Source: Methanomicrobiales archaeon HGW-Methanomicrobiales-1
Lineage (GTDB): Archaea; Halobacteriota; Methanomicrobia; Methanomicrobiales; Methanospirillaceae
DNA length: 64,000 nucleotides
Assembly: GCA_002839675.1 (NCBI GenBank)
Contig: PGYM01000003.1
Span: 62,001-126,000 of the forward strand
Reading direction: 5' to 3'
Positions 48,468 to 58,744 of this stretch are shown here, piece after piece. Numbering within the stretch: the stretch's first letter is position 1; the number at the start of each line of letters is the position of its first letter. Made by a program: the position numbers and the translations under genes. The notes below the pieces were generated by a model. It had not been told where the DNA came from. It worked only from the letters and a program-made list of their open reading frames with translations, and did no database searches.

Positions 48468-49394
48468 GTGACAGCCGAAAAGACCAGGAAAACAACAAGG
48501 GCCGGGAAAACCGGTACCTCCACTCCTTTTTCTGATGTAGTGCGTCTTGCCATCCCCAACAAGGGCAGGATTGCAGAGCCGATCATGGAGCTGGTGGAAA
48601 AGAGCGGGCTCCATCTCGCAGAGACCGGGGAACGGCGCCTCATCACCCGCACCCTCGATCCCCACGTGGAGATCCTCTTTGCCCGTCCTATCGATATTCC
48701 GGAGTATGTAGCTACGGGTGCAGCAGATCTCGGCATCACCGGCCATGATATGGTTATCGAGCGGGAGTCCGATGTGGAAGAACTGCTCGATCTCCAGTCC
48801 GGGAAAGGAAAACTGGTTCTGGCTGTGCACGAGGATTCCACGATCACTTCGGCAAAACAACTAGCTGGAAAGAAGATTGCTACCGAATTTCCGGTCATCA
48901 CCCGCACGTACTTCGCACAGCAGAAGGTAAAGGTCAATGTGGTGCTGGTCGGCGGTGCCTGTGAAGCAACGCCGCACCTCGGGATTGCGGATGCGATCAT
49001 CGACCTGACGAGTTCGGGTACCACGCTTAAGACCAACCGGCTCCGGGTCATCGACGAAGTACTCCAGACGTCAACGTTCCTGATCGCAAACAAGGAATCG
49101 CTCCGGACCAAGAAAGAGAAGATCGATGAGATCCACCTTGCCCTGGAAAGCGTGATCCGGGCACGCGGCCAATGCTACCTGATGATGAACGTGAAACGTT
49201 CCTCTCTGGATGCAGTAAAACAGGTGCTGCCCGGTCTTTCAGGGCCAACCGTCATGGATGTGGCATCGAATGAAGGTCTTGTCGCGGTGCATGCCGTGGT
49301 GAACGAGGAGCGGGTCTATTCCCTCATCAATGCGCTGCGGCGGGCCGGTGCAAAAGATATCCTCGTGATGGCAATCCAACGGATGATCCGCTGA
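48468..49394 (+). CDS. hisG: ATP phosphoribosyltransferase (long form)
   Basis: First step of histidine synthesis. 308 aa, with a GTG start at 48468 and a basic N-terminal extension of about 20 residues ahead of VRLAIPNKGRIAEPIMELVE. PRPP-binding region DLTSSGTTLKTNRL is near residue 181, and the C-terminal regulatory domain (LPGLSGPTVMDVASNEGLVA) marks the long, self-sufficient form that does not need HisZ. hisA follows by 6 bp. Confidence 0.96.
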   Translation: MTAEKTRKTTRAGKTGTSTPFSDVVRLAIPNKGRIAEPIMELVEKSGLHLAETGERRLITRTLDPHVEILFARPIDIPEYVATGAADLGITGHDMVIERESDVEELLDLQSGKGKLVLAVHEDSTITSAKQLAGKKIATEFPVITRTYFAQQKVKVNVVLVGGACEATPHLGIADAIIDLTSSGTTLKTNRLRVIDEVLQTSTFLIANKESLRTKKEKIDEIHLALESVIRARGQCYLMMNVKRSSLDAVKQVLPGLSGPTVMDVASNEGLVAVHAVVNEERVYSLINALRRAGAKDILVMAIQRMIR

Positions 49395-49400
49395 TCTTTT

Positions 49401-50111
49401 ATGAAAATTTTTCCCGCTGTTGACATCCTCGGGGGCAAGTGTGTCCAGCTGGTGCAGGGCAAACGGGAGAGTGCAACGGCGTATGGCGATCCGCTTGCCT
49501 GTGCAACCCGCTGGCTCGACCAAGGTGCCGATGCCCTCCATGTGGTGAATCTCGACGGGGCATTTGGGAGTTCAAAACAAAATGCAGAACTCATCGCCGA
49601 ACTTATCAAAAAGACCGGTGTCGAGATTGAGCTGGGGGGCGGGATCCGCTCGGTTGAAGACGCCGCCCACTGGCTGAATACCGGTGTGTCGCGGGTCATC
49701 ATCTCCACGCTTGCCACCCAGAAACCGGAATGTATCCGGATTCTTGCTGACGAATATGGCAGCGAACGGGTGATGGCGGGCGTGGATGCGAAAGGCAACC
49801 AGATAGCGGTGCACGGCTGGCAGGAGACCGCCGGCAACTACCTTGACTGGACCACCCGGTTCGAGGAACTGGGGGCGGGCTCCCTGCTCTACACCAATGT
49901 GGATGTAGAGGGATTGCAGCAGGGAGTACGGTTCGAGCCGGTGAAGCGGCTGATCGATCATACCCGCCTGCCGGTGGTGGTGGCCGGTGGCGTATCGGCC
50001 CGATCGGACGTTGCAGGTCTCAAAGAGATCGGTGCGTTCGGGGCGGTGCTCGGCTCTGCCCTGTACAGCGGGAAGATTGGATTAAAAGAAGCACTGGAGG
50101 AGAGCCAATGA
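49401..50111 (+). CDS. hisA: ProFAR isomerase
   Basis: 236 aa (beta/alpha)8 barrel. [20 protein letters not shown] has the first catalytic Asp (D8), and the phosphate-binding [15 protein letters not shown] and [12 protein letters not shown] loops are intact. The second acid is in [13 protein letters not shown]. Fourth step of histidine synthesis. Its stop overlaps the hisB start. Confidence 0.96.
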   Translation: MKIFPAVDILGGKCVQLVQGKRESATAYGDPLACATRWLDQGADALHVVNLDGAFGSSKQNAELIAELIKKTGVEIELGGGIRSVEDAAHWLNTGVSRVIISTLATQKPECIRILADEYGSERVMAGVDAKGNQIAVHGWQETAGNYLDWTTRFEELGAGSLLYTNVDVEGLQQGVRFEPVKRLIDHTRLPVVVAGGVSARSDVAGLKEIGAFGAVLGSALYSGKIGLKEALEESQ

Positions 50112-50686
50112 GAGTTGTGGAAGTAAAGCGGGAAACAAAAGAGACAAAGATTGTAATTAAGCTGAATCCTGATGGCGCCGGAAAAATAACTGTCGACAGC
50201 GGTGTTCCATTCTTTGATCATATGCTCAACGCGATGGCAAGGCACGGGGGATTTGATCTCACCTGCACAGCCAAAGGCGATCTCGGGGTGGACTGCCACC
50301 ACACGATAGAGGATATCGGGATCGTGCTCGGGGATGCGTTAAAGCAAGTGATGGGGGACGGTGCCGGGATAAAGCGTTTCGCCCACGCGATCATCCCCAT
50401 GGATGAATCAATATCCACGGTAGTACTTGACTGCGGGGGCAGGGGATATCTTGTCTTCACCGGCGCTTTCGGTGGCAGGGCAGTAGGCAATATTCCTGCA
50501 GATATTTTCGAGCATTTCTTCTACAGCGTATGCAATCGGGCCGGTATCACGGCACATATCGCTTTTACCGGCAAGAACGATCACCACCAGTGCGAAGCAA
50601 TGTTCAAGGCATTCGGGATTGCGCTTGGTGAAGCGTTGTCCATGAGCGGGGACGGGAAGGTCCGGAGTACTAAGGGGAAGTTCTGA
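50108..50686 (+). CDS. hisB: Imidazoleglycerol-phosphate dehydratase
   Basis: 192 aa, the monofunctional IGPD. The two metal-binding motifs [17 protein letters not shown] and [17 protein letters not shown] are present, as are [17 protein letters not shown] and [15 protein letters not shown]. Sixth step of histidine synthesis (loss of water from IGP). Overlaps hisA by 4 bases. Confidence 0.97.
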   Translation: MRVVEVKRETKETKIVIKLNPDGAGKITVDSGVPFFDHMLNAMARHGGFDLTCTAKGDLGVDCHHTIEDIGIVLGDALKQVMGDGAGIKRFAHAIIPMDESISTVVLDCGGRGYLVFTGAFGGRAVGNIPADIFEHFFYSVCNRAGITAHIAFTGKNDHHQCEAMFKAFGIALGEALSMSGDGKVRSTKGKF

Positions 50687-51188
50687 GGAAATTCTTTCCG
50701 ATATATCATAATTTTTTTAAGCAAAACATTTTCGATGAAATTTTTCATTGCTATCAGCAAATTCTTCGCTTGTATTTTGGATTGCGACTGAATTTTTTAT
50801 CTCTTCTTTGAATTTAGGATTCCACCCACCCCCTTCGGGGGTCGCTCGGCCGCCTCGTCGGGGCCTCGCTGGGCAGGTCGGTTTATGGGACATCCGGTCT
50901 CTGAATTGCTCTTGGGGGCCACGGCATTCTTCTCCCGTCACTTTGGCATCCCCCATATTGCAATTGCGCTCAATATGGTGACAAGAATTCCAGAAGGGGG
51001 TCAAGGGGATGCTCCCCTTGGGCTGCCTCCCCCACTGGGGGGGAGAGGGGGTCACCCTCCCAACGGCTGTAGGGAATGAAGAATCAAGATAACAAGAGAT
51101 TTTTATCGAGCCCAATTTCTTGAGAAAAACATTCCTAATAAAATTACAAAAATACTACAAACGAACCTGCGAGAAAAAAAGAGTTAAT
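50687..51188. other. Non-coding stretch with C/G-rich tracts
   Basis: No gene supported. The centre holds paired G-rich and C-rich tracts, such as CCCCCTTCGGGGG (about 50829-50841) and CTCCCCTTGGGCTGCCTCCC, giving strong hairpins. A minus-strand frame (50717-51115) includes a plausible peptide near its end (NPKFKEEIKNSVAIQNTSEE), but the middle looks like translated hairpins. It may be a decayed insertion. Confidence 0.4.
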
Positions 51189-51392
51189 CTAGGGCTTTGC
51201 TGCCAGATCAACGTCTTCTTTCTTGATCGTCTTTCTGCCTGCGTGCTCGGCTAACTTGTTAGCTTCCTTGGTGAGCGATGCAATGTACTTCTCGGCCTTG
51301 ATAACAAGTGCCTCTGCTGCATCGCTTCCCACGCGTTCGGCTCCGTTCTTCTTTGCAATCCGCACAACTGCGGCGATTGGTAAATCTGCCAT
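51189..51392 (-). CDS. Archaeal histone (HMf-like)
   Basis: 67 aa, one histone fold: MADLPIAAVVRIAKKNGAER then VGSDAAEALVIKAEKYIASL, and AEHAGRKTIKKEDVDLAAKP. It forms dimers and larger assemblies that wrap DNA. The ATG at 51392 has GAGGTAAGAAAC upstream; an earlier one at 51485 is not used. The promoter at 51422-51434 is strong. Length matches methanogen histones without tails. Confidence 0.97.
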   Translation of the reverse strand: MADLPIAAVVRIAKKNGAERVGSDAAEALVIKAEKYIASLTKEANKLAEHAGRKTIKKEDVDLAAKP

Positions 51393-51421
51393 GTTTCTTA
51401 CCTCAAAAAGAAATCTTATTG

Positions 51422-51434
51422 GTATATATAAAAA
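51422..51434 (-). promoter_or_regulatory. TATA box of the histone gene
   Basis: On the minus strand TTTTTATATATACC, preceded by CCAGAAAG as a purine-rich BRE. Transcription should begin around 51403, next to the GAGGTAAG ribosome-binding site. Confidence 0.6.
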
Positions 51435-51588
51435 CTTTCTGGACAAATGTCCCAAATTACCCTGCAATATGATTTCTGGGGGCATCCCATTTAGTATGGA
51501 GAAATCGGGCTTCAGAATTTCGCAGAATATTTTTTATTTCCATTTAAGAGGTTTTTTTCGAAAAAAAGAGTGAATTTTGGGTTTTAAA

Positions 51589-52353
51589 TTATTCTAACAA
51601 AGATGCTGCGAGCAATAGCGTATTGGCATAATTTGGTGAGGCGCGCGAACTATCCACGAAAATTCTGCTGATATTTACTACGGGCGCGCCATGACCCTGC
51701 CCGCCACCCAGAAATACGAGTGTGCGAAAGACCAGGTTACCGGAAATCCCGTCGGGTGCGATGATAAGGCCACAGGTTTCAACTGCATCTTCAATCAGGA
51801 TCTCGCAGTGGGTTGCATTCCCCATGCGGGCGAGAAGTTCGGCATCGGCCATGCTCGCATCTACCAGCGGGTGCCTGCCGACATCGCCCAGACGACCGCC
51901 CGACAGGATACCGACTTTTTCCGGCAGCCCGAATTTCTTTGCAATGACCCTGCCTTTTTTGATAAGTTCGAGTTTTTCTTCAACGGTCCACCCTTCATCC
52001 ACGCCAACCGGGGTGAGCAGGAACTTTTTCCCGGAAACCGTCTCAAGAAGTGCAATACGCTCGAGATGATCGACACCTGCTGCTTTTTTCAATGCTTTTA
52101 AGGTGGCATTGGCCGGCAGGGTGCCCCGCACGGCCGCATCGATCCGGCCTGCCATCAGGTCGTCGACCAGCGCCTGTTCCGGGTGGGGGTGCTCAACGAT
52201 ACTTACCCGGTTTCCCGCTGATTTTTTATCAACTGTGCCGGGGCTGCAATAACAGACGATTTCAAATGTCCCGCTTACGCTGTTGACACTCTGTATGACC
52301 TTTTTTGGATCTTCAGCGATCCCGATACCGATACGCTTTACCGGCCCTGGCAT
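51589..52353 (-). CDS. mtxX: Methanogenesis marker protein 4 (MtxX)
   Basis: 254 aa. The family is found in methanogens and is related to phosphate acyltransferases; the exact reaction is not known. Features: MPGPVKRIGIGIAEDPKKVI at the start, LMAGRIDAAVRGTLPANATL, GILSGGRLGDVGRHPLVDAS, and LGGGQGHGAPVVNISRIFVD. It overlaps the end of the marker 2 gene by 16 bases, so the two are expressed together. The name follows older annotation as a methyltransferase-associated protein. Confidence 0.88.
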   Translation of the reverse strand: MPGPVKRIGIGIAEDPKKVIQSVNSVSGTFEIVCYCSPGTVDKKSAGNRVSIVEHPHPEQALVDDLMAGRIDAAVRGTLPANATLKALKKAAGVDHLERIALLETVSGKKFLLTPVGVDEGWTVEEKLELIKKGRVIAKKFGLPEKVGILSGGRLGDVGRHPLVDASMADAELLARMGNATHCEILIEDAVETCGLIIAPDGISGNLVFRTLVFLGGGQGHGAPVVNISRIFVDSSRASPNYANTLLLAASLLE

Positions 52354-53351
52354 GCCACATCCTCTTCGGACAGGTGCATAATACCGTTTTTAATAAAATC
52401 AAAGACCTGCGTATCCTTGCCCTCGTATCGTATCCGCAGTTCCCGTGTTGCGTTGACCGTTCCGATTTCGTGGGCCGTCATTCCCACGCTGGCAAAGAGC
52501 CGGATAAGTTCCTGCACATGCGCCTTGTTTGCGGTCATGATAAAGCCCATGCCCGGGTACATCCGTACCCACTGCTCGAATGAAATATTATTATCCGACA
52601 GGTTCGGTTTTGGGATCAGGCCGAGATCGATCTCGGCGCCTTTCCCGCTCACTTCCAGCAGCATCCCCAGCGTACCGATGATACCCGGGTTGCTGATATC
52701 CTTGCCTGCGGTGACCAGATGCTTACTGCCGATCTGCTCCATTAAGGAGATCTGGGCCCGGACTTCCGCAGCGGACTTCATAGTGACCGAGTCCCAGTTA
52801 AGCGCACAGGACGGGTGGACCCGGCCCGAGATATCGATGGCGGCAACAACACTGTCGCCGACCTGCGCAGTATGGCTGTAGATGATCGAATCCATCCGGG
52901 CAGATCCCAGGATCGAGACATCGATGACGCTGTAGGGGGCATCGGGATGCAGGTGGCCGCCGACAATCGGGACGCCGAACTGTGCGGATGCATCGTGCAT
53001 GCCTTTTACCACCTGTTCCTGCACGGTGTTCTTGGCAATGGAGAAAATGTCCACCATCGCGATCGGGTGACCGCCCATTGCCGCGATATCATGAATATTG
53101 ACGAGCACCGAGCAGTATCCTGCCCAGTAGGGATCGGCTTCCATGAGCCGGCTCCAGATGCCGTCTGCGGCAAGCAGCAGCGCTTCGCCATTGTGCTCGA
53201 TCACGGCAGCATCCTCTCCAAAGGAAGCAATCACATGCGGGGCATCGATCTTCAATGCCCGTACCATCTCACCGATAGTATGTTTGCGCCGGACACCCTC
53301 GTATTCCCGGACTACTTTTGCAATCGTCTCTGTTGAGCAGTTGTGGGTCAC
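52338..53351 (-). CDS. Methanogenesis marker protein 2 (AIR synthase-related)
   Basis: 337 aa, the PurM/SelD/HypE/ThiL fold: FGEDAAVIEHNGEALLLAAD, then NIHDIAAMGGHPIAMVDIFS, GGHLHPDAPYSVIDVSILGS, and TAGKDISNPGIIGTLGMLLE. These proteins bind ATP. The marker is tied to methanogenesis by its distribution, with no known reaction. The start is divergent from rfcL, 92 bp apart. Confidence 0.9.
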   Translation of the reverse strand: MTHNCSTETIAKVVREYEGVRRKHTIGEMVRALKIDAPHVIASFGEDAAVIEHNGEALLLAADGIWSRLMEADPYWAGYCSVLVNIHDIAAMGGHPIAMVDIFSIAKNTVQEQVVKGMHDASAQFGVPIVGGHLHPDAPYSVIDVSILGSARMDSIIYSHTAQVGDSVVAAIDISGRVHPSCALNWDSVTMKSAAEVRAQISLMEQIGSKHLVTAGKDISNPGIIGTLGMLLEVSGKGAEIDLGLIPKPNLSDNNISFEQWVRMYPGMGFIMTANKAHVQELIRLFASVGMTAHEIGTVNATRELRIRYEGKDTQVFDFIKNGIMHLSEEDVACQGR

Positions 53352-53443
53352 GGCATCACCTGAAATCGACTAAAAACAATTGTGTATACCCTAGTTTCGT
53401 TTCATCAGAGATAATTTATTTGATATAGGGTCAACGTGTCTGT

Positions 53444-54928
53444 ATGGACTGGGCAGAAAAATACCGCCCCGTACACCTGCAGGATATTGTCGGCAATGGG
53501 TCGGCAGTCCGGCAGATTGCGGAGTGGGCGAAGAACTGGACGAGAAAATCAAAACCTCTCCTGATCTACGGCAAGCCCGGTATCGGTAAGACCTCCTGTG
53601 CATACGCGCTGGCAAATGACATGAAGTGGGAGTCCATTGAACTCAATGCAAGTGACACGCGGACCGCCGGGGTCATCGAGCGTATTGCCGGAGCGGGAAG
53701 CCAGACCGCAAGCCTGACGGGGGCCTTGCGGAAGTTAATCGTACTGGACGAAGCCGATAACCTGCAGGGAACCTCAGATCGCGGCGGTGCCAAGGCAATC
53801 ATCGATTGCATAAAAAATGCCCAGCAGCCGATCATCCTGATAGCAAATGATCTCTATGGGCTCACTCCTGAACTGCGTTCCCGGTGCGAACCGGTCCAGT
53901 TCAAAGCGGTCCCGGCCCGGTCGATCGCCCCGCGGCTCAAGTATCTCTGCTCTGCTGAGAAGATTACCTGCAGTGATGCAGCGATTCACGCCATTGCCGA
54001 CAGTGCAGAAGGGGACATACGATCTGCGGTCAACATGCTCTATGCAGCGGCAATCGGGCGGGACTCCATTGACGATGCGCAGGTGCACACCTCCCAGAAA
54101 GACGAACGGGTATCGATCTTCTCGCTCATATCGGCCCTGTTCGGGAATACTTCCGATGCGGAACTGCTGCGCTTATCCTATGATGTCGATGACACGCCCG
54201 AAACCATCGAGCAGTGGGTGGAGGGAAATATCGGCCAGATTGCTGACCCTTCGGCAGTTGCGCGGGCCTACCAGCACCTGGCGCGAGCCGATGAGTATCT
54301 TGGCAATACCTACCGCCGGCAGTATCATACTCTCTGGCGTTATGCAACAGCGATAATGCTGCTGGGGGTTGCCGATGCTGCCGGTGGCAAAGGCATCCAT
54401 GCACGGATCATGCCCCCCGAGCGTTGGCAGAAGATGTCAACAGCCAAGAAACAGAAAGCGATCAGGATTGCGCTGCTCAACAAAATTGCCGGTACTATGC
54501 ACATCCCGCAGAGTACCCTGCGCGAAGAGTACCTGGGCACCTTTTCCCTGCTGGTCGATAACAACCCGGCAGGATATGCCCGGGAGATGATGCTGGATGC
54601 AGACCAGCTCAATTTCTTCTTAAACGACCGGGCACGTGCATCAGAGATCGTAAAGGCGATTGAAAAAGAAGAGAAAGAACGGGTAAAAGAACAGGAAAAG
54701 GTTAAGGATCCGCAGAAAAAGTCAAAAAAAGAATCCCAGCCAAAACCCGGACAGTTGCCGGAGGGCGAACCTGCCCCGGCTGAGCCGGTTAAAGCAGAAC
54801 CTGCAAAAGCTGAGCCCGTGAAAACAGAACCCGTGAAAGAACCGGAACCTGCAACCATTGCGCCACCTGAGCCGGCAGAGAAAAAACCCCCGGCCCGGAC
54901 CCAGTCAACCCTGTTTGACGGGTTCTGA
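53444..54928 (+). CDS. rfcL: Replication factor C, large subunit
   Basis: 494 aa, part of the archaeal clamp loader that places PCNA on DNA. AAA+ motifs are Walker [11 protein letters not shown] at about 42-51 and Walker B VLDEADNL at 100-107; the C-terminal collar follows. Residues about 405-485 are Lys/Glu/Pro/Ala-rich with several EPAKAEPVK-like repeats, and the last eight residues QSTLFDGF are a PIP box for PCNA binding. The 3' end overlaps the convergent UPF0146 gene by 24 bases. Confidence 0.97.
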   Translation: MDWAEKYRPVHLQDIVGNGSAVRQIAEWAKNWTRKSKPLLIYGKPGIGKTSCAYALANDMKWESIELNASDTRTAGVIERIAGAGSQTASLTGALRKLIVLDEADNLQGTSDRGGAKAIIDCIKNAQQPIILIANDLYGLTPELRSRCEPVQFKAVPARSIAPRLKYLCSAEKITCSDAAIHAIADSAEGDIRSAVNMLYAAAIGRDSIDDAQVHTSQKDERVSIFSLISALFGNTSDAELLRLSYDVDDTPETIEQWVEGNIGQIADPSAVARAYQHLARADEYLGNTYRRQYHTLWRYATAIMLLGVADAAGGKGIHARIMPPERWQKMSTAKKQKAIRIALLNKIAGTMHIPQSTLREEYLGTFSLLVDNNPAGYAREMMLDADQLNFFLNDRARASEIVKAIEKEEKERVKEQEKVKDPQKKSKKESQPKPGQLPEGEPAPAEPVKAEPAKAEPVKTEPVKEPEPATIAPPEPAEKKPPARTQSTLFDGF

Positions 54929-55324
54929 ACGGACGTGATACCGGTGGAGGAGCACCCCGCAGTCAATGATCTCCCCCCCATTTTCCCAGGATTCAAAACC
55001 AAGATGGTACACGACCAGGTCTGCATTGACCCGCCGTGCAAGTTCTATTAGCGGGGGGATCATCTCTATCGCCGGGCGAATTGCGTAAATGACCTCCACA
55101 CCGTCATACAGGGACAGATCGGGAGAAAAAATATCGTCCCGGGAAAAAGGAAGCCCGCTGAAAATTTCAAGCGCTTTTACATCGGTACAGCGAACGAGCC
55201 TGCCGGCATCCCTGACGATGCGGGCGGCCACTTCATTCCTGCCAATGCCGACTTCGATGGCACGGGAATAGTGCGAGGCTATGTAGTTGCCGACGCATGT
55301 CTCAATATGTTTATAGTCACGCAT
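54905..55324 (-). CDS. UPF0146-family protein
   Basis: 139 aa from an ATG at 55324, with an alternative at 55375. The fold is a shortened Rossmann-like methyltransferase: [20 protein letters not shown] then CTDVKALEI and [20 protein letters not shown]. No substrate is known. Overlaps rfcL on the opposite strand at its 3' end; its start is 18 bp from that of archaemetzincin on the other strand. Confidence 0.87.
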   Translation of the reverse strand: MRDYKHIETCVGNYIASHYSRAIEVGIGRNEVAARIVRDAGRLVRCTDVKALEIFSGLPFSRDDIFSPDLSLYDGVEVIYAIRPAIEMIPPLIELARRVNADLVVYHLGFESWENGGEIIDCGVLLHRYHVRSEPVKQG

Positions 55325-55341
55325 TCCAACAGAATATAGCG

Positions 55342-55887
55342 ATGCATGTCCATATTTTTTGGGATGCCCAGTCACCGGCCGGGCTCCAGATGCCCGTTTC
55401 CCGGAAAATTTCTTCGATTCTTGGCGTGCCTACCACGGTCTCTGAAAACCATGTTCGCATGATGGGATATGTCAACGAGCGCCGGCAGATCGATGCGGCG
55501 GCGCTTCTTGACAGTATCCAGACGTATAAGCACCGCCACGCGATCGAAGACCCGGTGCTGCTGGTGGTGCACCAGGACCTGTTTAAAGACGGCAGCAGTT
55601 TTGTCTTCGGGCTCGCCCGGGAATCCGTTGGTGCGGCAGTGGTCTCATCGGCCCGTTTGTCAAATGAGTATTACGGGCTTTCCGGCAATGACGATGACCT
55701 GATGGACCGGATGGTAAAAGAGGGCGCACACGAGATCGGGCACCTGCTGGGCCTCGGGCACTGCAACAATAATGAATGCGTGATGTTCAGGCCAAATACT
55801 CTTGACGAACTGGACCGCAAGAAAAAACAGCTCTGTTCTACCTGTTACGAACAGATGGCACAACTCCGGGAAACCCCAAAAAAATAA
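55342..55887 (+). CDS. amzA: Archaemetzincin (metalloprotease)
   Basis: 181 aa. The zinc site HEIGHLLGLGHCNNNECVM has ligands H130, H134 and H140, catalytic E131, and the archaemetzincin-specific cysteines C141 and C146 before Met148. A second CxxC is near the C-terminus (LCSTCYEQM), fixing a structural zinc. Cytoplasmic, since there is no signal peptide. Its substrate is unknown. The ATG at 55342 begins 18 bp from the divergent gene's start. Confidence 0.95.
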   Translation: MHVHIFWDAQSPAGLQMPVSRKISSILGVPTTVSENHVRMMGYVNERRQIDAAALLDSIQTYKHRHAIEDPVLLVVHQDLFKDGSSFVFGLARESVGAAVVSSARLSNEYYGLSGNDDDLMDRMVKEGAHEIGHLLGLGHCNNNECVMFRPNTLDELDRKKKQLCSTCYEQMAQLRETPKK

Positions 55888-56011
55888 GATGTTCCCTGAT
55901 CGTCAAATAATTTCTTTTCCTTACACTCCTGGAATTCAATCCATCGCGCGATTCTTCAAGAATGTGATTATCACCCTATGTTTTATCTAGTGGGATAACC
56001 CAGCGGATGGT

Positions 56012-56701
56012 ATGAAAACAATCCCTCTTGGTGTGGCAGGCAGCGGTCTCCTGATTGTCCTGCTTTTGATCGGTGGTTGTACATCTACGGCACCCCAGGC
56101 ACCTCTGCCAACTCCTGCTGTTGTAACAACACCCCTGGTTACTCCGGTCCCTCCAACTCCGGTACCGTATCCTGATGCCCTGAAACTGGGCCAGGAGGCG
56201 TCCTTTGGAACCGGTGACAAGACCGGGAAGGCAACGGTCTATCGCACAAATGTGATGCAGAATTACACGTGGACTTCACCATCCTGGAACAGCCCGAGTG
56301 AACAGGCTGAAGCCGGCTCTCCGTTAGGCACGCAGCGGGGATACAATACTGCAACCCCCGGCCCGGGAAATGCGTTTCTCTTTGTGTTCATAAAAGCTGC
56401 CAGTACCGGCAGCAATTCGGTGTATGCCCCCTCCCCCAAGCAGTTCGTGGTGAGCATCAATGGCCAGACCTATACCTATCAATCGGTTGCCAGTGCTGAT
56501 GTTACCATTTCCGGCATTCGACAGAATCAGTATGATTACCTGCTCGGAAATGGTGGAACCGGGGGATATATCCTGCCGGGAGTGAGCAATGCGATTGATG
56601 GTTACTTAATCTATGAAGTACCGGCATCGGTCCTGGCTGAAAAGACCTACCTCCTCTGCAACCTTGACCCGGAAACGCAGGCTGTATGGAACCTTGGCTA
56701 A
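56012..56701 (+). CDS. Secreted lipoprotein with a DUF4352-like domain
   Basis: 229 aa. Signal peptide with lipobox LLLIGGC (about residues 17-23), a Pro/Thr-rich linker to residue 55, then an immunoglobulin-like domain: LKLGQEASFGTGDKTGKATV, FLFVFIKAASTGSNSVYAPS, and VPASVLAEKTYLLCNLDPET. Such domains mediate cell-surface contacts or stabilise complexes. Not linked to its neighbours by any clear operon. Confidence 0.85.
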   Translation: MKTIPLGVAGSGLLIVLLLIGGCTSTAPQAPLPTPAVVTTPLVTPVPPTPVPYPDALKLGQEASFGTGDKTGKATVYRTNVMQNYTWTSPSWNSPSEQAEAGSPLGTQRGYNTATPGPGNAFLFVFIKAASTGSNSVYAPSPKQFVVSINGQTYTYQSVASADVTISGIRQNQYDYLLGNGGTGGYILPGVSNAIDGYLIYEVPASVLAEKTYLLCNLDPETQAVWNLG

Positions 56702-57018
56702 AACTTTTTTTTGTTACGATCCCGGGAATACGGGTATATATTGACGATGAACCGGTTTTTGAAAAAAATCTCTTATTATATTCAAAACTTAGGCAGTAGT
56801 GCCACGAATTTTTCCCACAATTCTGGTCAGAACCAGGATTCAATAGAGACCAGCGGGAATGAAGAGATTGCGTTTTTCCGGTTGCCCCGGTAATGAAGGA
56901 GCGGCAATACTCCGGAGAAATTGATGGATCACTTCGTCAGTTCTGTTCAACGCAAAACGGATATTCCGGAAACGTTGATAGAGAATTATCCTTCCTTACG
57001 GGTTGATGGAGAACAAAA
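56702..57018. other. Gap between the lipoprotein and HDAC-family genes
   Basis: A 49-residue frame starts at an ATG at 56747 (MNRFLKKISYYIQNLGSSAT), possibly a small gene, but it has no ribosome-binding site. A TATA-like GGTATATATTGACG (56734-56747) ends at that ATG, too close to serve it unless the start is further on. No firm feature. Confidence 0.3.
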
Positions 57019-58008
57019 ATGACGCGTTGTTCCGCAATCACCAATCCACTCTCTGTCTGGCATGCTGCCCCGGGTCACCCGGAATGCCAGGCACGGCTTG
57101 ATGCAGTTATGTCTGTTCTCCCTCCCTCTCTCCCCCTCTATTCCGCACCTCCTGCCCCCCTCGAGGATGTGGAACGAATACATGACCCTTATTTTCTCCG
57201 GTGGCTTGCAATGCAGTGTGAAACCACCCCCTCGGTATACTATCTCGATCGGGATACCTATATTACTCCCCGTTCATTCGATGTGGCTCTCCATGCAGCA
57301 GGTGCCGCGATTGCAGCAGCGCAAAGGGCAATGAATGGCGAACACTGTCTTTCGCTCACCCGTCCCCCGGGCCACCATGCGGAACGCGATCGTACCATGG
57401 GGTTCTGCCTGCTCAACAATGCCGCAATTGCTGCAAAGCACGCACTGGGGAGTGTTGACCGGGTTGCGATCATTGACTGGGATGTCCACCACGGGAACGG
57501 CACGCAGCAAGCATTTTACCACAGCGACCGGGTGCTCTACTGCTCCGTCCACCAGAGAGGAATGTTCCCCTATTCCGGGGATGTCAGTGAGTCGGGAACA
57601 GGAGCTGGTGCAGGGTATACCATCAACGCGCCGCTCGCTGCAGGTGCCGGTATCGGGGATTATCAAGAGGTCTTTTCCGGGATCTTCTGCCCGGCACTCC
57701 GGCGTTTCCGCCCGGATCTGGTCATCATTTCAGCCGGGCAGGATCTTCTTTTTGACGATCCGCTGGGCTGGATGCGGATCCGGCCCGGGGATTGTGCAAT
57801 CCTGACCCGGCTTATAATGGATGCTGCGGAAGGATCGATGGCATTTGTCCTCGAAGGGGGGTATGGCCCGTCCCACGGTGAGGCAGTCCGGCAGATCCTT
57901 TCCGCACTTACCCGGGAGCGGGATATTCCGGTACCCGGCAAAATTTCCGTATCACAAGAAACGCGGGCAGTAGTCTCGCAGCTCAAAAAAATTCACGGGT
58001 TACCCTGA
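57019..58008 (+). CDS. Histone deacetylase-family amidohydrolase
   Basis: 329 aa. The active site is intact: RPPGHHAERDRTMGFCLLNN gives the paired His at 119-120, and IIDWDVHHGNGTQ the zinc ligands D155 and H157. The family includes acetylpolyamine and acetoin hydrolases as well as lysine deacetylases. In a cell with histones and Alba-like proteins a protein-deacetylase role is possible. It is alone on the plus strand, ending just before a convergent gene. Confidence 0.92.
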   Translation: MTRCSAITNPLSVWHAAPGHPECQARLDAVMSVLPPSLPLYSAPPAPLEDVERIHDPYFLRWLAMQCETTPSVYYLDRDTYITPRSFDVALHAAGAAIAAAQRAMNGEHCLSLTRPPGHHAERDRTMGFCLLNNAAIAAKHALGSVDRVAIIDWDVHHGNGTQQAFYHSDRVLYCSVHQRGMFPYSGDVSESGTGAGAGYTINAPLAAGAGIGDYQEVFSGIFCPALRRFRPDLVIISAGQDLLFDDPLGWMRIRPGDCAILTRLIMDAAEGSMAFVLEGGYGPSHGEAVRQILSALTRERDIPVPGKISVSQETRAVVSQLKKIHGLP

Positions 58009-58011
58009 AGG

Positions 58012-58581
58012 TCAGGCCGTGGGCAGGATATCGATCTCCATCTCGCTGATCTCCTGGTACACTTTTTTCATCTTGAGTATCGGCCAGAGCTCGTAAAGAA
58101 GCACGGTGACCGGTTCCCACATGGCAGCCCACCCGATGATCAGGAGTGCGTCGGCAAAGATCTGTGCTGCCAGTTGCTGGCTCAGGTGGGAAACCATCTG
58201 TCGTGCCAGAAGCGCAATGGTCAGGAATGAAAGACCGATCAACATTGTAGTTCTGCCATGCCGAAAATGCAATCGGAATTTACGGTCTGCACTCATCACC
58301 CGGTATTCGAAATGGTGCTGGATCGCGGGTTTTATCTTTCTGGCCTGCTCGCTCTCTGCCAGTTCTTTTGGCAGGTAGATGACTATTTTGAACTTCGTTT
58401 TTGCGGGAAAATCCTTGACGGCATCGATAATATAGTGTTCTGCGGCTGTATCGAGTTCCTTTTCATGGAATGGTGCAGGATCAAAAGAATTGAAGAGCTG
58501 CATGATGGACGAGAGTTTGATCTCGATGAGAATTTTGCCATCTTCTTTTTTATACAGCGATTCGATACCCGTCATGTGCAC
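58012..58581 (-). CDS. Membrane protein of unknown function
   Basis: 189 aa. N-terminal soluble part of about 105 residues (EIKLSSIMQLFNSFDPAPFH, AAEHYIIDAVKDFPAKTKFK) and then two transmembrane helices (TTMLIGLSFLTIALLARQMV and FADALLIIGWAAMWEPVTVL), ending in a charged tail. IYLPKELAESEQARKIKPAI sits between the parts. The start may be ATG 58581 or 58575. Similar arrangements occur in archaea and bacteria without a known role. Confidence 0.75.
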   Translation of the reverse strand: MHMTGIESLYKKEDGKILIEIKLSSIMQLFNSFDPAPFHEKELDTAAEHYIIDAVKDFPAKTKFKIVIYLPKELAESEQARKIKPAIQHHFEYRVMSADRKFRLHFRHGRTTMLIGLSFLTIALLARQMVSHLSQQLAAQIFADALLIIGWAAMWEPVTVLLYELWPILKMKKVYQEISEMEIDILPTA

Positions 58582-58744
58582 GTGCCTTAGATTGCGTAGA
58601 GTGGCAGAACCAATAAACCTGCCTTTGTTCCCGTGTTATCCCCGGAATGTCCTGAAGCAAGTGCACCCCGCAAAAACCCGGGAAAACTCCCCCAAAAAAA
58701 GGGACACAAGGATAATTAAAAATATCCGGCCTGCAGATTAAAAA

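Noticed and set aside
50717-51115. 132-aa minus-strand frame in the gap between hisB and the histone gene
   Set aside because: Its central part is the translation of G/C-rich hairpins, and it lacks a ribosome-binding site; at most a decayed gene.
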